A stretch of 64,000 nt of DNA from Prunus persica (GCF_000346465.2 NC_034009.1:5781291-5845290); one strand, 5' to 3'. Numbered from the stretch's first letter, positions 13,201 to 30,518 are shown. The notes: generated from the sequence alone by a model not told the origin. Translations and numbers: made by a program.

Positions 13201-16200
13201 CCAAAAAAGGAATACAGCCTAGACTCCTGGTAGAAAGGTAGTGGAATTTCCTCATAATTTTCTACTCATTGCATGCTTGTGGGGTTTACTCTTAAATCAA
13301 AGGTATCAGAGATGCCAGAAAATAAGTCAATAATATGGAAAGAATATGAAAGCCTTTTATATAGAAAGTTGAATAAGGTGCAGAAAAGAAAAGAAATACA
13401 CAGGAAACCAGGAAAAAATAGTCCATCAAAAGCGGCACAACACTCATAAAATCATATCATAGGATTAAATCTGACCTTCCACACATAATTACCCCCCAGA
13501 GAAATCCTCACATATTCCTTTATACAAACTTTGTGGGGGTTAGCCAGTGCATAATTTATAGAAGCAAAAAAGAAAAATGAAAACGTACCTTGTGAGCTGA
13601 AGGAGTAAGCTGTATTAGCCTCTTAACAACACGAAGTGCAATGCTCGCAATTGGCAATATGATCAAAACCTGGTGAAGAAATAAAACAAATCCTCTTCAC
13701 TAAGCATGCAAATTACAATATCTGGATTTGAAGATATATGTTCTTTTCTCTATACCAGAGATATGCATCAAGTCTCAAGAGATAACTTTATACGCAGCTT
13801 GATGATGATAAGATTTATAACTATAGATGCACTAACTCCATTAGAATCAATTGCGACAACTACAAGAAAATATAGCCTCCAGAAACAAGTTTGATTAAAT
13901 TTAAAACAGAAATCGCACACGTCTACAAACAAGTGGAAAAGATACACTACAGGGCAAGTACAGAAAACAGGATATGCTATACCATGTGATGATGTTATAA
14001 AAATGGACTTCTTGGGTAACTAGGATGAATATGAGTCGATGTGAATAAATGTCTATAACAGGCAATCTAAGGAACTATAATTCACCCAAGTAGTTCAACT
14101 CTTAACAGTAAAAAATCTCAAGAACTCAGATAACTAAAAGCTAAAATCCTTTATAAAGTCATGTTCTTTGATATAAGAATAAAATCATGACTTACAACAA
14201 CCTGTTCAATGAAGGGATATCGGGAGACAATGCCACATAGGAATTGGAAAAAATACCCGACTTTTGACTTTCCTCCACTATGTGGACTAATAATACCAAC
14301 CATTTAAGTATTTGGAAAATTGCACCCACCAAAGGTAATCCATCGTCCGAGCCTTCACAGAATTTTCCTTGGAGAAAAAAAAAAAAAAAAAAAAAGCAAA
14401 AACAAACAACAAGAGCAACAGAATGCACTTTTTTCTGTCAACTCTATGCTGTAGAAATTGGGGAACCTACAATGGTTGTATTATTCCACAAAATCAAGTT
14501 TTAAACTTATTGTACTATAATTATGTAATTCCCATTATGAATCGACACATGCCCTAATATATGTACTGCTACCATATCCACATATGTGATAATAGTGAAA
14601 CTTCTAGTACATCCAAGTTTAGAGATTAAACGAAACGTAAAAATAAAAAATCCAAGTCCAATATATTATAACAAGAACATGACGCTTATATACCTTAGGA
14701 CGAGTAAATCCATGATCAAGGAAATTATCATCAGCAAGAATTTCATTATCATCAGTTTCTTGACGCTTGGACACTTTTGCATCATTCTTCATTACAAGAT
14801 CTCTACTTCTGAAGACATGATTCAGCTGCATAATCACTTCAATTAATCATTATAAGAGCAATATATATAATCTTAACACAAAAATATTGGTATCTTTCAA
14901 GGAATAGGGACAAGCACGTACACAATGCATAATATATGCATCCATGGCACTCGCGTCTTCGTCAGAGCCTCTATGATAAAAGGGTTTTTTGTTGCAATGC
15001 AATATATCCCGATAGCTGTTGACTGGGGAAATGTAGGTACCAATGTAACCAGAAAATAGATGTAAAATTAGTCAACCCATACTATAATTGCAAAGCCCAA
15101 AAATTTCATGACTACAAGAATTTAGGAAAAATATAAATAAAATAAAAAATAAATAAAAAACAAGCAGAAAAATAATGCCTATGTGTCAGGATTAACCAAA
15201 TGCCTATAAGATAATACAAAAAGTGACAGTCTACTGCATTAAACAATCAAACATAAATTAAATTTCAACACAGCTCAACGAGCCATGTCCCAAGCAACAG
15301 GAACTGACAATGTCCTGATTCATAAAACTATTGGTACAATGCTGCCCTTACATACAGCTGAAGCAAGCAACACTAAGAACCATGTGACTACTTGGATATT
15401 TCTTGGTATTTTACATGAATGATTAATACAAAATAGTAAAATACAAAGTATAATAGTACCCTAATTCATGAAACTTCCTCTTTTGATAACAAACCAAACT
15501 TCCATTAATAAAATGAAAGATTACACCAGACAAGGTATTCACCAGAATCAAGCCAAAACAAAACAATTACTGAACAACTTAACAATTACTTCAACACTTG
15601 GTAGGCTACATCTATAATTCAGATAGAATACTAACCATAATTTAATTCTTTTACTAAGACTTTTTTTTTTTCAGGTACTGTGATTTTTACAATGTAAGGA
15701 AAAGTCCAGATTGACTTAAATTCTGAACTAGTCATCAGATACAGTATAAAATGGCACTCCTGTCAGAAATAATAGTTGCACATAATTAGCTAAGAGTATC
15801 AAACGCCCTACTCAGTAATATCATCAATGCAGGCTCTCACAAGGATTTTCCGTTCAACTTTGAACTCTAGGCGCCCTCACCTACACACATCTACCTCAAA
15901 AACCTACCGCTGGTATGTCGTCTACTTTACCATCACCATTTTATTACTTGGGACTAGATTCTCCCTCTTTGTAAAAGGAACCACCTACCCACTAAGCTTG
16001 AGACATATGGTTATTTACAGCCTCATGTTCACAGTCAATACAGTTTTATTTAACTAAAATATAATTTGAAGGACAACCCGAAGTTGAAAAATTAATTTTC
16101 GATTAATGATAACTTTGGCATTCTATACTTGCTCATCTTTTACAATTGTGGGGAGTTCTTGTGTTCTCCATCCAAAAGTTCAAAATGTGCATAGCTAGCT

Positions 16201-19200
16201 TCTTATCTAGCCTATCGAATAGAAAGCTGAAGTATCATCCTTCTTCACTCATTAATATAGAATTATATGCTGTGGGTTTATAAGAGTTGGATTGAAATTT
16301 CAAATCAAGATAAATCCAAGTTCAGTTCAGGGTAAACAAAAGCAAACATGAGAACAGCTTTTCATGCATGAGTAACCCACTACCATTGCTGTACATGTTT
16401 ATAAGGAATGCTCCAATGTACTCATCATCGGAAAGCCACTTGCCCAGTGTAAATGACAATGGCTAATTCCTACCTTCCAAATGCCAAAACATAGTAACGG
16501 ATGCATGGCTGAAAGGCTCTCATCAATTTGATTATGGATGCTAAAGCTCCACTAATGAGGAATAGGAATCAATCATTAACTGCAGTTTCAACTCAAAAGA
16601 CAAGCCTAAACAATATAAAGGTAAGAACAGTCTATTTCGATTTACCCATACTCGAGATTAATTTATTGTTTACAGCTCCATAAGAAAAGGTCAGAGAAAA
16701 ATCACATCAAGTTTAGCACATATTTAGCATAGTTGCATAATCATATCAGGAAGTGCTTTCAGAACAAAGTTGGTAGACTCAACCACATAAGATCCAAAAT
16801 GGAATTATTATCAGATTAACTTTTTCTGAGAGTGGAGAACTGAGGGGAAACATATTCTATTGAACTCAATGATATAACTCAAGAAATGACACTGAGAAGA
16901 CATCAATTCAAGTAGAATTGGGTACACTTACAGAGGGAGAAGAATAATCTTTGTCTAGATGAATGAAAATTATTGCCTCCAGATGTGTTATATACATCCA
17001 ACCAGTGCTTGTACAACTTTGGCTTCAGACCATAACCAGAATTGGGGTTGTCATCCTGAAAAATATTACTCAAAGAGAAAAAGGAATATATGAATATAAT
17101 TATATGAAAACTGCAGAATAAGAAGCATTTTCAATTAAACTAGCTCATTATAATGTATGCATACTAATACTATACTTAGTATGCCAAGGTAAGACATGGA
17201 CCATGTACCTAAAAGAAAAAATCAATAAGAGCCTCCACTAGGTTGGGAGGAGTATGAGGATGGGAAAGGATACCTCCAGTTTGTAGCCCTTAGGCTGCAC
17301 GGCCCATACCAGTATTTACATTATAAATAAATAAAAAGCATAAGAGATCCCTTCAAGAGCTTTTTTTACAAAGTACAGAAACACATATATAGCACAGTTC
17401 AAAAAAAGGAGACATACTTTTATGAAACACTCTCCTGTTCCAGCCCACTTGCCCTTTGACATCCCAACAGCAGGCACTTCCCACTCATATTTCCATTTCT
17501 TTTTTGACAGATTTTCAACCTCTGCTTTTGTTAACTTGTGCCCAAAGTGTACATCAAAGGAACTGCAAGATTAAAAAAAAAGGGGAATGAAGTGTATATA
17601 TGTAATACAATCTGAGGTTGAAAGAAAAAAAAACAGATTACCAAAATGGTAATACCTACAAAGTTCTGCCATAAAAATTCATAATCATATGGCACCAGAA
17701 AACAAAGATTCATAGACATAGAAGCATTAATGGAAGAAATTCTGAAGATATGGAAGAAGAGAAAATTTATTTGTGGGACAGACTAAGATTCCTTGCTTCC
17801 TTGTGTGTGACATTGTCTAAGAACTTAAAGGATGTAGCTTTCAGTGTGATTCAACTTGATTGGTCCCGTACTTAGTTTGGCTGTTTTTTTGTTTTTTCAT
17901 TTTCTTGTTGGCCTAAGTGTGGCTTTTTCTTGTTCTGTTTATGTGCATGTGCATGTATATAATATACATAAGCGCACGTGTGTGTGTGTGTGTGCATGTA
18001 CAAAAAGTATTACACTTAGTTTTCTGTACCAAGAATCAAAAACCCCCTTAATACTAGTGGTAGACTGGTGGTATAATCTTGATAACAACAAAACCTGCCC
18101 TCTAGGTATCAACTCTAGACTTCTAGTCAGGGTCAATATGTTATCCAATCCAAGCAGCAGGCTATGTAACACTATTTGCTGCAGCACATTCGCAACCACC
18201 TCTATTGTCTTCCCACAGTTAACGAAAAAGGAAAATTTATGAATGTAATATCATATTTACTTGGTCTAAAGAAATTCCCATATTTACTATAAGAGATCCA
18301 TTTTTCATACACTCCCAAAAACAAAAGTCCCTTGGTCAAATCAAAAACTATTTCGGCTAGCTAAGAAACTTGCTATTTCCAAGGAAAGGGTACATGAATT
18401 AGAATCTTTAACCATCTTATGTTCACTGAAATATGCTTCAACTGGGCTTCATTTATAGCATCTATCCAATTAACAAAATCTAATGTGACAATAAATAACC
18501 ATGATAAATTGTTATTTATTCTCTGTTTTCCTAAGAAAGTACGAAATATATTGATCAAAATAAATCTTACAATGGAATCATAGATAAACATAAATCAACC
18601 CTCCTTCCAATTAAATACTGTGAAACTACAGCATTCTTTTTCCCCATTCAATCCCATCTAAGGTCATATTCTCTCTTAGGTCATACGTTATCATACCTCA
18701 AACTTTCTTGTTCGCTCATTCAACCAAACTGTCCTTCATCCTATATTCAGTTGGGGCATCCAACTTACACTCTTGTCTCACTTAGCACTCATATTTGGAC
18801 ATGAATATAGGTACTATACAGCCACATGACACTCAAGATTGTTGGACCCGCAATTAAACTTTAAGCTAGTGGTGATTTACGTCAAGCGTAACACAACACA
18901 CTGAAAATTTCAATGCATGATAAAAACATAAAAGCTAAATGAACACGACATTTCATGTAAATGCACCTCAAGCACATTGATGCTTCAACAGCAGATGGAC
19001 GACTGATTCCCAGGTCATGTACACCCGAGTCAGAGCTCTCCTGGTCATCCAAGTCAGAGGTCTCCAGATCATCCTCAGTTTCAGCATCTTCACTCTGTTC
19101 CTCAATACCATCTATTTCAGGGTCTTTGGGTTTTCCTTTCATAGGAAATTCATCATCAACTCCTATGTACAAACATTACAAGGATTAAATAATATGCAGT

Positions 19201-21541
19201 GTAGAGCAAGCTAACAAAGAAGGACAAGACAAAAGGTCAAGCTGACTTGTGCTTATACATGTTGTTTATTAATTTAACCTGACAATAAAAGAGCATAAAC
19301 ACAATGGTGGATAGTTAACCACGTTTACAAGAGCAAGGCGTTCTCCGGCATCAAAACCCAAAAGAATTCATCAAGTGTAGTACAATTGTGGAAATGATTT
19401 TGTCATTCGATTGCTCTTCTATTGTGCAAAGGATGTCAGCTAGTATATAACAGAACACCAATACTAAAGTACTTCTTTTCTTCCCTCAAACCTAGAATTC
19501 CAATTACTACTTACTACATTCCTTTAGTCTCCATGCAGTAGTGTGATCTTGATGAGGAAACAATGCTCACCAAACCCTTGCTCCCCATGGCTCAGTCCCT
19601 AAAACTAATTAACCCAATCCATAGTGACGGAATCGGGATTAAAAAAAAAAAACTAATCCATCTCTACAACACCATAACTCAATTACATAAAGGGGAACAC
19701 CAATACGCCGCATAAGAAAAAAAAAACAATGTACTGTAAAGAAGATAGACCTCATCTTAATTCATATTGCATAGGAGATGGAAAGGTAACTAAGCATTCA
19801 TGCAGACTACAATAGTGTCTTCCTTCCGTAAAAATATTGATATATGACTATATGAACCTTAATTAGGGGCTTTCGGTTGCTTACATAAAAAGAAAAGGAA
19901 AACAAACGAAAAAAGATATGGGGTTCTGGAGACCAAATCATTACGAAAGGAAAATGTACTAGTAAGCATCATTTAAAGGGATTTAATATAAATGGGCAGA
20001 GACTGCAAACATATTTACCAATATTTGTATGAAAATCATAAATGCTCTACCTTCTTCACTATCATCCTCTTCATCTGAGTCACTAGAAGATTCAGTCCCA
20101 TCATCTTCATCCGTTTCTGAGTCACTTAAACCTTCTTCTTGTCTTTTTCTACATAGGAAAGAAGCAGATGGTAACATGTTACTTGTAAATTTCTTGAATA
20201 AATCAACCCGTTTTAAATAAATGACATTCAGAAAAGAGCATACATATAAATTATATCCCCAATAATAACTCCAGAAAGTTACATTACGAAGGCGACAACA
20301 TATGGAGTTGCTGATTCCTAGAGTACACCCTCAAAAGGAGTACTTGACTCCTAGAGGCGCCTAGGAACCATATAAACCATAATTCAGATCCTAAGCTTAG
20401 ATCTGGCTGAATAGAGCATGACACAGCTAATAAGTGAATATAAGAGCCAAAACATACTTGAACAACCAAAAGTCACCGCCTTATGTACGCTTAATAATGG
20501 GGCCACAAAATCTCTTTTAATTACATACAATAAGTACACACTTACAGACTGAAAATGAATTCAGGAATTTGAGAAGAGTGTTACCTTTGTTTATATGCAG
20601 CAGCAACAGATTTACTAGATGAGCCTAGCGTCATTAACAATTTATCATACATGGATGGCTCTTTATAAACCATTTCGTCTTCAGAGGACACACCGTTAGA
20701 TTCTTCCTTTGGTAGTTCCCCTGTATTAGAAAAAGTACCATGATCTTGAATATTCCAATAAGTAGGCATCAACATCAACTAAATATCGAAACTCCCTTAT
20801 GATAGTAATTGGATGCAAACCCTCAATAGTACAACAGGAATCAAACTAACTTGATGGAAAACAGTGATTATCTCAAGTACTAATTTTAAGGAACAAATTC
20901 AGCCCACAAAACAGCTAAAAGGGAAAGAAAAAAGAAAAGACAATTTATTATTAGATTAAAAGTTAAAACTAACACACATTCGGAATCTCCCAAATCACTA
21001 TAAAGTTCAAATATGTAACATGGCTGAGGAAGTAGAGTTATTATTAAATTAATTATTAAATTAAAAGTTAAAACTGACACACATTCGGAATCTCCCAAAT
21101 CACTATAAAGTTCAAATATGTAACATGGCTGAGGAAGTAGAGTTATTATTAAATTAAAAATTAAAACTAACACACATTCGGAATTTCCCAAAACACTATA
21201 TAGTCAACATGCCTGAGGAAGTAGAGGAGGGGCTATGTGCAACATTTTCTTCCTCAAGACGACGAGTTTTCCTGCCTGTGTTGAACTTGTTGGGTATTTT
21301 GCGTTTCCCAAATCCTGTTAAAGAAAGAAAAAAATAAAAAATTGTCTCACCAGTAATTATTGCTTTAAAGAAGAAACAAAAAATATAAACAGAAAGCTAA
21401 AAGGAAGAATAATACTGAAAGATTGAAGTTTCTAAGATAAGAAAAACATAAAAGATTGAATTATAGTAAATCAACAGGTATTTGGGTCATTGGTAGCCAA
21501 ACAAAAATTTTACTTGGGTTCTGAGCTGATTGCTTTCCCAT
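7262..21541 (-). CDS. UTP25: U3 snoRNA-associated protein 25 / digestive organ expansion factor homologue
   Basis: UTP25 (Arabidopsis NOF1, animal DEF) is a nucleolar SSU-processome factor for early 18S rRNA processing. It has a DEAD-helicase-like fold without working helicase motifs. Exons, 5' to 3': 21541-21514, 21314-21213, 20720-20585, 20148-20051, 19162-18967, 17562-17418, 17055-16932, 15022-14922, 14825-14694, 13669-13589, 12738-12536, 12046-11974, 11858-11799, 11662-11624, 11529-11441, 11181-11117, 10886-10840, 9783-9724, 9183-9112, 8633-8604, 8509-8415, 8327-8222, 8048-7986, 7818-7750, 7336-7262. The sum is 2289 nt, or 762 residues, close to the plant family length as I recall it. The N-terminal third is acidic and Ser/Asp/Glu-rich. 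The family core follows, with landmarks VLIILPIASIALRVVKRLIQ, FGGNSKDDFMVGIKF, VLIVDHADVITMQNW, IFISSYLEYVRVRNFLKS and YTERSHFYHRYKIRG. Introns 2 and 16 use GC donors; all others are GT-AG. Confidence 0.95.
20955..21217. repeat. Tandem repeat overlapping the UTP25 exon 2 / intron 2 boundary
   Basis: Three copies start near 20955, 21060 and 21153, with periods of about 105 and 93. Each contains 'acacacattcgga', 'tcccaaa-cactata' and 'ctgaggaagtagag'. The last motif is the 3' end of exon 2 in the rightmost copy, so the duplication copied the exon end into the intron. The two extra copies read CAG|CC instead of CAG|GC at the splice position. The 101-residue open frame here is a translation of the repeat. 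Confidence 0.85.
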
Positions 21542-21871
21542 ATTGAGAACAAAACAGAAACTTCTCCCCAACAAAATCAGTCCAATTTAAACAAACAACC
21601 CAATTCTATTGCAGACTTGCAATGCTTGTGGCTCGGTTTTGGGTAGGAGCGGATGCTTCGGCGGAGATGATGAAAAGCGTCCGTTTGGGAAGAAGATGAA
21701 AAGCGACGGGAAGAGGATTGGAGTTCAAACCCGGAGTTGCTTGAGTTTAATGCGTTGCATAAGAGAGGGGAGGAGGAGTTGTACGGAAGGTTTATGGGGG
21801 TTTAAGGTTTTTTTTTTCTTTCTTGCTGTATTCTGGCGGGGTTTAAGGATTGGGCAACAGGGTTAAGATTC

Positions 21872-21879
21872 TAGGGTTT
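21872..21879 (-). promoter_or_regulatory. Telo-box upstream of UTP25
   Basis: On the gene's strand this reads AAACCCTA, about 330 bases upstream of the start codon. It is consistent with the known link of telo-boxes to nucleolar and ribosome-biogenesis genes. Confidence 0.45.
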
Positions 21880-23309
21880 AAGGGTGGGTTAGGTATTATT
21901 GCGGTTCTCTTTAAAAAATTTAAAGATGTAAAACACAGGACGACAAGAAAGAAAAAAAAAAAGAAAAGAGAATGATGGAAAGAGGAAATTGACATAGGAA
22001 GTGATTTTCCTCAAATTCGTTGTGAATCAAATGGGTCTATGGGTGGATTATAGGGGAAACGGGCTAGTTTGTTTATTATTTACTTTTGACCTTTTTACAA
22101 TTAAAATTTATAAAAAAAATTGAAAATGTATTTTGAAAAAATATATATAAATAAATAAATAATATTTTCAATATCATGTTCTTTTTGTCATTATACACAA
22201 TCACGACACTTCTACTAAAAAATGTTACTAGATGCTATAACATTGCTTTTTATGCTCACACAACTTTTACAACCAAACGCGTAACTGCTTCACTTTTACT
22301 AAAAATTGTCGAAATTTTGACGATAATAAAACATTTTGATAAGAAAAGGTCTTTGGGCCAAAATGAGTTATATTCCAAATAAAATTAGAAGAAAGTGACA
22401 CATGCAGTGCAGCCCAATTGAGACATGATCAAATATAACATTTAATCTCATGTAGGTAATTGAAAGAACACATCTCATAGGTTTTTCTCCTTTTGTTTTT
22501 AACACAAGCGATAGTTTAAATTACAAAGGGGAGTTTCACACACACTACCACGGTACCATGGAGGTTCGAACATGAGACCACTGATGTGCAAATCAAGGAC
22601 CTTTTCTTTATTGAGCTAGACCCGTTGACAAATGTTATTTATTTTAAACTCAAAGTTGAGGAGAAGAAAAATAATACCAAGTTTTAAGTTTTATACTACT
22701 TTGCTGTTTTATCCCTTATCTTATGAAACAGAGAACTTGTTATCAGTATCTTCTGAATGAATGTTATACATGCTTGCCTTTGCTGGTAATGCATTATTTG
22801 CCATTAGCAGAAATGTGTCAATTAATAAAATAATATCCAAAATATTTTTCCTTAATTTCTTCTTCTCTTATCGTGTTCACAGTTGTTGGCTTCATGTCAA
22901 GATTGGGAAAATTAATTGGAAAGCTCATCTGCTAAGAGTTCATCCTGACAATACAACCATAATAATTTAATTGCGGGTTAGGATAATGTGGATCCAAATC
23001 ATTGGGAAAACTGGTAATGGATGAATTGTCATATTTTGGAGAGAGAGATATATATATATATATATATTTTGGGGATTCATAGTTTCAAAGTGTGAAGCAC
23101 ATACCATACTCATGGCCAAAATTGTGAAACAATATACAAAAAATTATCTATTGAATGTTTATATAGGGCAAGACAAAAAATCATTTGGTCACCTATTTAA
23201 TTTCTTACATTGGATCTGAAGGAAGGTAGGCAAAACAAAAAGCTCAAAGCCAAAAATTGTTCAAGCAGAATTTTGAGATTCTTTGAGATTAAAATTCATA
23301 ACTACACTA
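21880..23309. other. Intergenic region between UTP25 and COQ5
   Basis: No gene is seen. It holds the UTP25 promoter and the COQ5 3' flank. Around 22500-22630 is a degenerate transposon-like stretch ('ggttcgaacatgagaccact', 'gagctagacc'). There is a short AT run at 23049-23068. Confidence 0.5.
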
Positions 23310-27314
<4,005 letters not shown>

Positions 27315-28204
27315 TACTGTAATTTAAAAGAAAAAAAAAAGTCATAATTCGGCATCAATTTGTGTGAAGGTGAACATATGAATGTCTTGCAACATTGTCA
27401 TAGCCAACATCCATGAACCCACTCATATATCATCCTCATGAAAATAATGTCTTCAAAGATGCAATGCATATAAAAAGGAAACTGAAATGTGAAAAAACTT
27501 ATTCATAGATAATGAAAGTGCATACTGCGTATTAAGGCAACCAACGATACAGTATAAGTAGCAAAATAGTTTAAAGGGGCTAAAGCATTGGGTAAGCACG
27601 CCATGATGTGTATTGTCAAACCACGCCATGAGTCATGAGCACCATACACATATTCATCATTTTCTAATTTCGTCCAAGATAATATTATGATCAAGGGCAA
27701 TGGTCCCAATAATCATATTACCAAATGAGCATTTAAAGCATTGTATGAACCACATATAAAGTTTTAACCACTTAAACAGAAAAAAATGGCATTCAAGGTT
27801 AATACGACGGAAACTAAGCCTGCGGCTGTGTTTTCTCAATCTTTTTCTAAAGATCCTAAAGGAAAATATGGTTTGGCAAAGAATGGGATTTTGGGGCATG
27901 CAGAAGCAGGAAGATCAACCTATGTTGCATTAACGCCGGAAGAGAGTAATGAAGCAAACCAAACCAACTGCGCGCACCCCTGCTGCTTCATTGGGACAAA
28001 TCGTCGAACACATGGTGGGCACGCCTTGCCCAGCCACCCAACAACTCAGGTGGTCAAAAATTTCGGCTCAGGCGGCAGTTAAGTCACAAAATATCAATTA
28101 TTAAACAAAACCCAGTTCATCAATTCTTTATTCGACAAACAACAAACGGATAAATTGAGAAACACGCGAACGAGAGAGATGGAATGAGAGAGACATAGAG
28201 AGTC

Positions 28205-28330
28205 ACCTGATACGAGCTCGCCGGAGACGGCCGGAATTTGGACGGGGGCGACAGTTATTGGCTGGGGTCTTAGCTCTGTTCAAGCGTCGGTCGGGATGGG
28301 TGAAGTTGAAAGAGTCGGGCATGGAAGTGG
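28205..28330 (-). other. Putative COQ5 5' UTR exon
   Basis: On the minus strand a strong donor (CGTATCAG|GTGACT) at 28205 lies upstream of an AG acceptor that directly precedes the COQ5 start codon. I infer a leader intron of about 0.9 kb. The upstream end of this exon is a guess. Confidence 0.5.
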
Positions 28331-28461
28331 TTTACTAATCTGGACATAATCCGATCCGATTATGTTTGGGCCTCGGGCTGTGAATCTATGTGTTGACAAA
28401 GACCCGGTCAAAAACAAAGAAATATACTTTATATATTATTTAACTGCAAAAACTTGCAACA

Positions 28462-28534
28462 GCCCGTCTAGCTCAGTTGGTAGAGCGCAAGGCTCTTAAC
28501 CTTGTGGTCGTGGGTTCGAGCCCCACGGTGGGCG
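28462..28534 (+). tRNA. tRNA-Lys (anticodon CUU)
   Basis: The 73 bases fold as a cloverleaf. The acceptor stem pairs GCCCGTC with GGTGGGC, with G-U wobbles. The D arm is GCTC...GAGC. The anticodon stem CAAGG/CCTTG holds loop CTCTTAA, so CTT is at positions 34-36. The T arm GTGGG/CCCAC holds TTCGAGC. No intron is present and CCA is not encoded. A T-run at 28547-28557 is a fitting Pol III terminator. The gene stands upstream of, and divergent from, the COQ5 promoter. Confidence 0.97.
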
Positions 28535-28546
28535 AATAGCATTGGT

Positions 28547-28557
28547 TTTTTTTTTTT
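28547..28557 (+). terminator. Pol III T-run terminator of tRNA-Lys
   Basis: A run of T residues lies 13 bases after the tRNA 3' end. Plant tRNA genes end at such runs. Confidence 0.75.
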
Positions 28558-29267
28558 GGAATTTTTTCTTCCCAGCATTGGATTTGATGATTGCTCGGAG
28601 ATTTGTTCGAGTGTAGGCAACGTATTCGATAAAATGCCTCGCAGAAGGGGCTGAGGCAGGCAGACAATACACAGGCGAAAAAAACAAGTTGGCTTGCGGG
28701 AAGCCACTTAAAAGCAAAAGCAAAGAAACTTACCAACAACAACTAGAAATTGATTCAGCAGACAAGACCCGTCTTTTAATCGATTGTTTTGAACTTATTT
28801 GCTCAAGCAATCTGCTATACTCATGTCAGACAAAGAGAGCCAAGGAAGTGTTCTAGAGTTATTATCCATTTATCCAATATAGGATGGTTGCAACTTGTAT
28901 CTATTTTGCAATCTTGAAGTTACCTTGATAATTCCATTTGGGTCCCATTATTTTCATTGTATATTTTGTGTTTGATGAACATTCTTTCAGTAGTTTAAAT
29001 TACATTAATATACAAAACGGGAGACTTGAACTTATGTGTAAAAGGACGAACTCACTACCTTAGCCTAGACGTACGTCAATTTTCAATTTTTTTTTCTTCT
29101 TCAAACAGCTACTGAACCATATATGGTTGAGGCCCCCTCAAGGACAATCCATCATTGTGTTCCCTCGGGTTTTGTCTGCTCAAAGAGACATATAGATAAT
29201 GTATATTAAATAAGCCCTCGGGTTTAGAACAAGCTGTCAAGGTGTGTGGTTAGCTTAAGATTAATGT
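28558..29267. other. Intergenic, no gene seen
   Basis: No coding frame has recognisable similarity. The open frames read across the tRNA on the minus strand are not genes. Confidence 0.6.
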
Positions 29268-30289
29268 CTAAAATATCGATGGTTTCAAAAATATCGGTAG
29301 TTCAAAAATACGGAAATTTCGATGAAAATATAGGGATATTATCGATATCAAATTGAATAAAAACCATGAAAATTGTAAGAAAAACTTGGAAATTTTTCTT
29401 GAAACTTTGGATGATGTTTATTTAGTCAATTATCTATAACTTTATCACAAATAATAGGAAGGAAATGCATTGCATGATGGGTTTAACTGATATAAGTTGA
29501 TTATATAGCAAGCTAACAAACACTGAGAGGGTAGAAAATATGCAGTAATTAATGAAAGAAGATTAAACACACCATAATCATTTATTTATAATGATTTACC
29601 ACAATATTTTACATTTGATATATTGCATGGTAAAATACACGAGTGACTTAGTACCACATAAAGTTTCTAACGGATCAAATTTGAGTTATTTACACTAACA
29701 CCTCCTGAGGTTTTCGATTTTTTCACAAAACTCCTTGAGGTTTTAGAAATTACAGGAACACCACCTGAGGTTTTAAATTGTTTTCACAAAACTCATTTTC
29801 ATTGATTTTTCATCCAAAGATGGATGATTTTATACAAAAAATTATCCAAATGACAAAGTTGGCTTTTGAGATTAGATTGCATATACTTCATTGAGGTTAG
29901 TTTTGTCATTTGCATAAGTTTTTTTTTCAATGAAATCATCAAGTTTTGGATAAATAATCAACGAAAAGGGGTTTTGTGAAAACAAACTGAAACCTCAGGA
30001 GTGTTTGTGTAATTTTTGAGGCTTGGGGAGGTTTTATGAAAACACAAGAAACCTCGGGGGTGTTAGTATAAATAACTCTTCTTTTTCAATGTCTTCAACA
30101 TCTCGATATTATCTATATTATAGTGACATTTTGGCCAAATATTGCTGAAGTGTGAGAGAAATTATCGATGTTGATGTTTTTTGATATTATCGATACTTAT
30201 ACGATATGTGTATGAATATGTTCTAAAATATCATAGACCTGAAAAACGATAATATCCTCGATATTTCGTCGATATTATCGATATTTTAG
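29268..30289. mobile_element. TIR element rich in ATCGATATT motifs, with a nested MITE
   Basis: The left end is CTAAAATATCGAT (29268-29280). The right end is its near-exact inverse, ATCGATATTTTAG (30277-30289). The interior is full of 'atcgatatt' variants. The right 190 bases recur at about 58370-58583, with the same 'gatattttagtccttgag' end. A separate MITE is inserted inside at 29683-30078. No clear target duplication was found. It is a non-coding, non-autonomous element of unassigned superfamily. Confidence 0.7.
29683..30078. mobile_element. MITE with long TIRs (nested)
   Basis: Left end GAGTTATTTACACTAACACC and right end GGTGTTAGTATAAATAACTC are inverted copies. The inverted similarity continues inward through 'cctgaggtttt ... 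ttcacaaaact' blocks. The length is 396 bases and it has no coding capacity. The target duplication is unclear. Confidence 0.75.
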
Positions 30290-30513
30290 TCCTTGAGTAT
30301 AACTATAAAGCATTGAGTGCTTAGTATTGTAAATAAGTAAAACTGGAGACACTTGGGAATAAAGTTTCTTGTGTTACTTAGTTTGATGGAACCGCATCTT
30401 AGATCCATAAAGCAGTAAACATGATCCTCATTTTTTTCTTCAAAAATATGTCATGCTCTCATTTTCCACAAGGCCAAACAAAAGTTCTGAACATGGGGTT
30501 GCTATTTTGTAAT

Positions 30514-30518
30514 CTAAA
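30514..30518. repeat. Left target-site duplication CTAAA
   Basis: CTAAA directly precedes the left LTR and is repeated at 43361-43365 directly after the right LTR. This proves a single insertion event. Confidence 0.95.

Noticed and set aside
20886..21191. 101-codon frame with internal repeats
   Set aside because: It is a translation of the intronic tandem repeat in UTP25.
28468..28742. Three minus-strand open frames overlapping the tRNA (containing '[18 protein letters not shown]'-like text)
   Set aside because: They are translations of the tRNA-Lys gene and its flank, a well-known source of false proteins.
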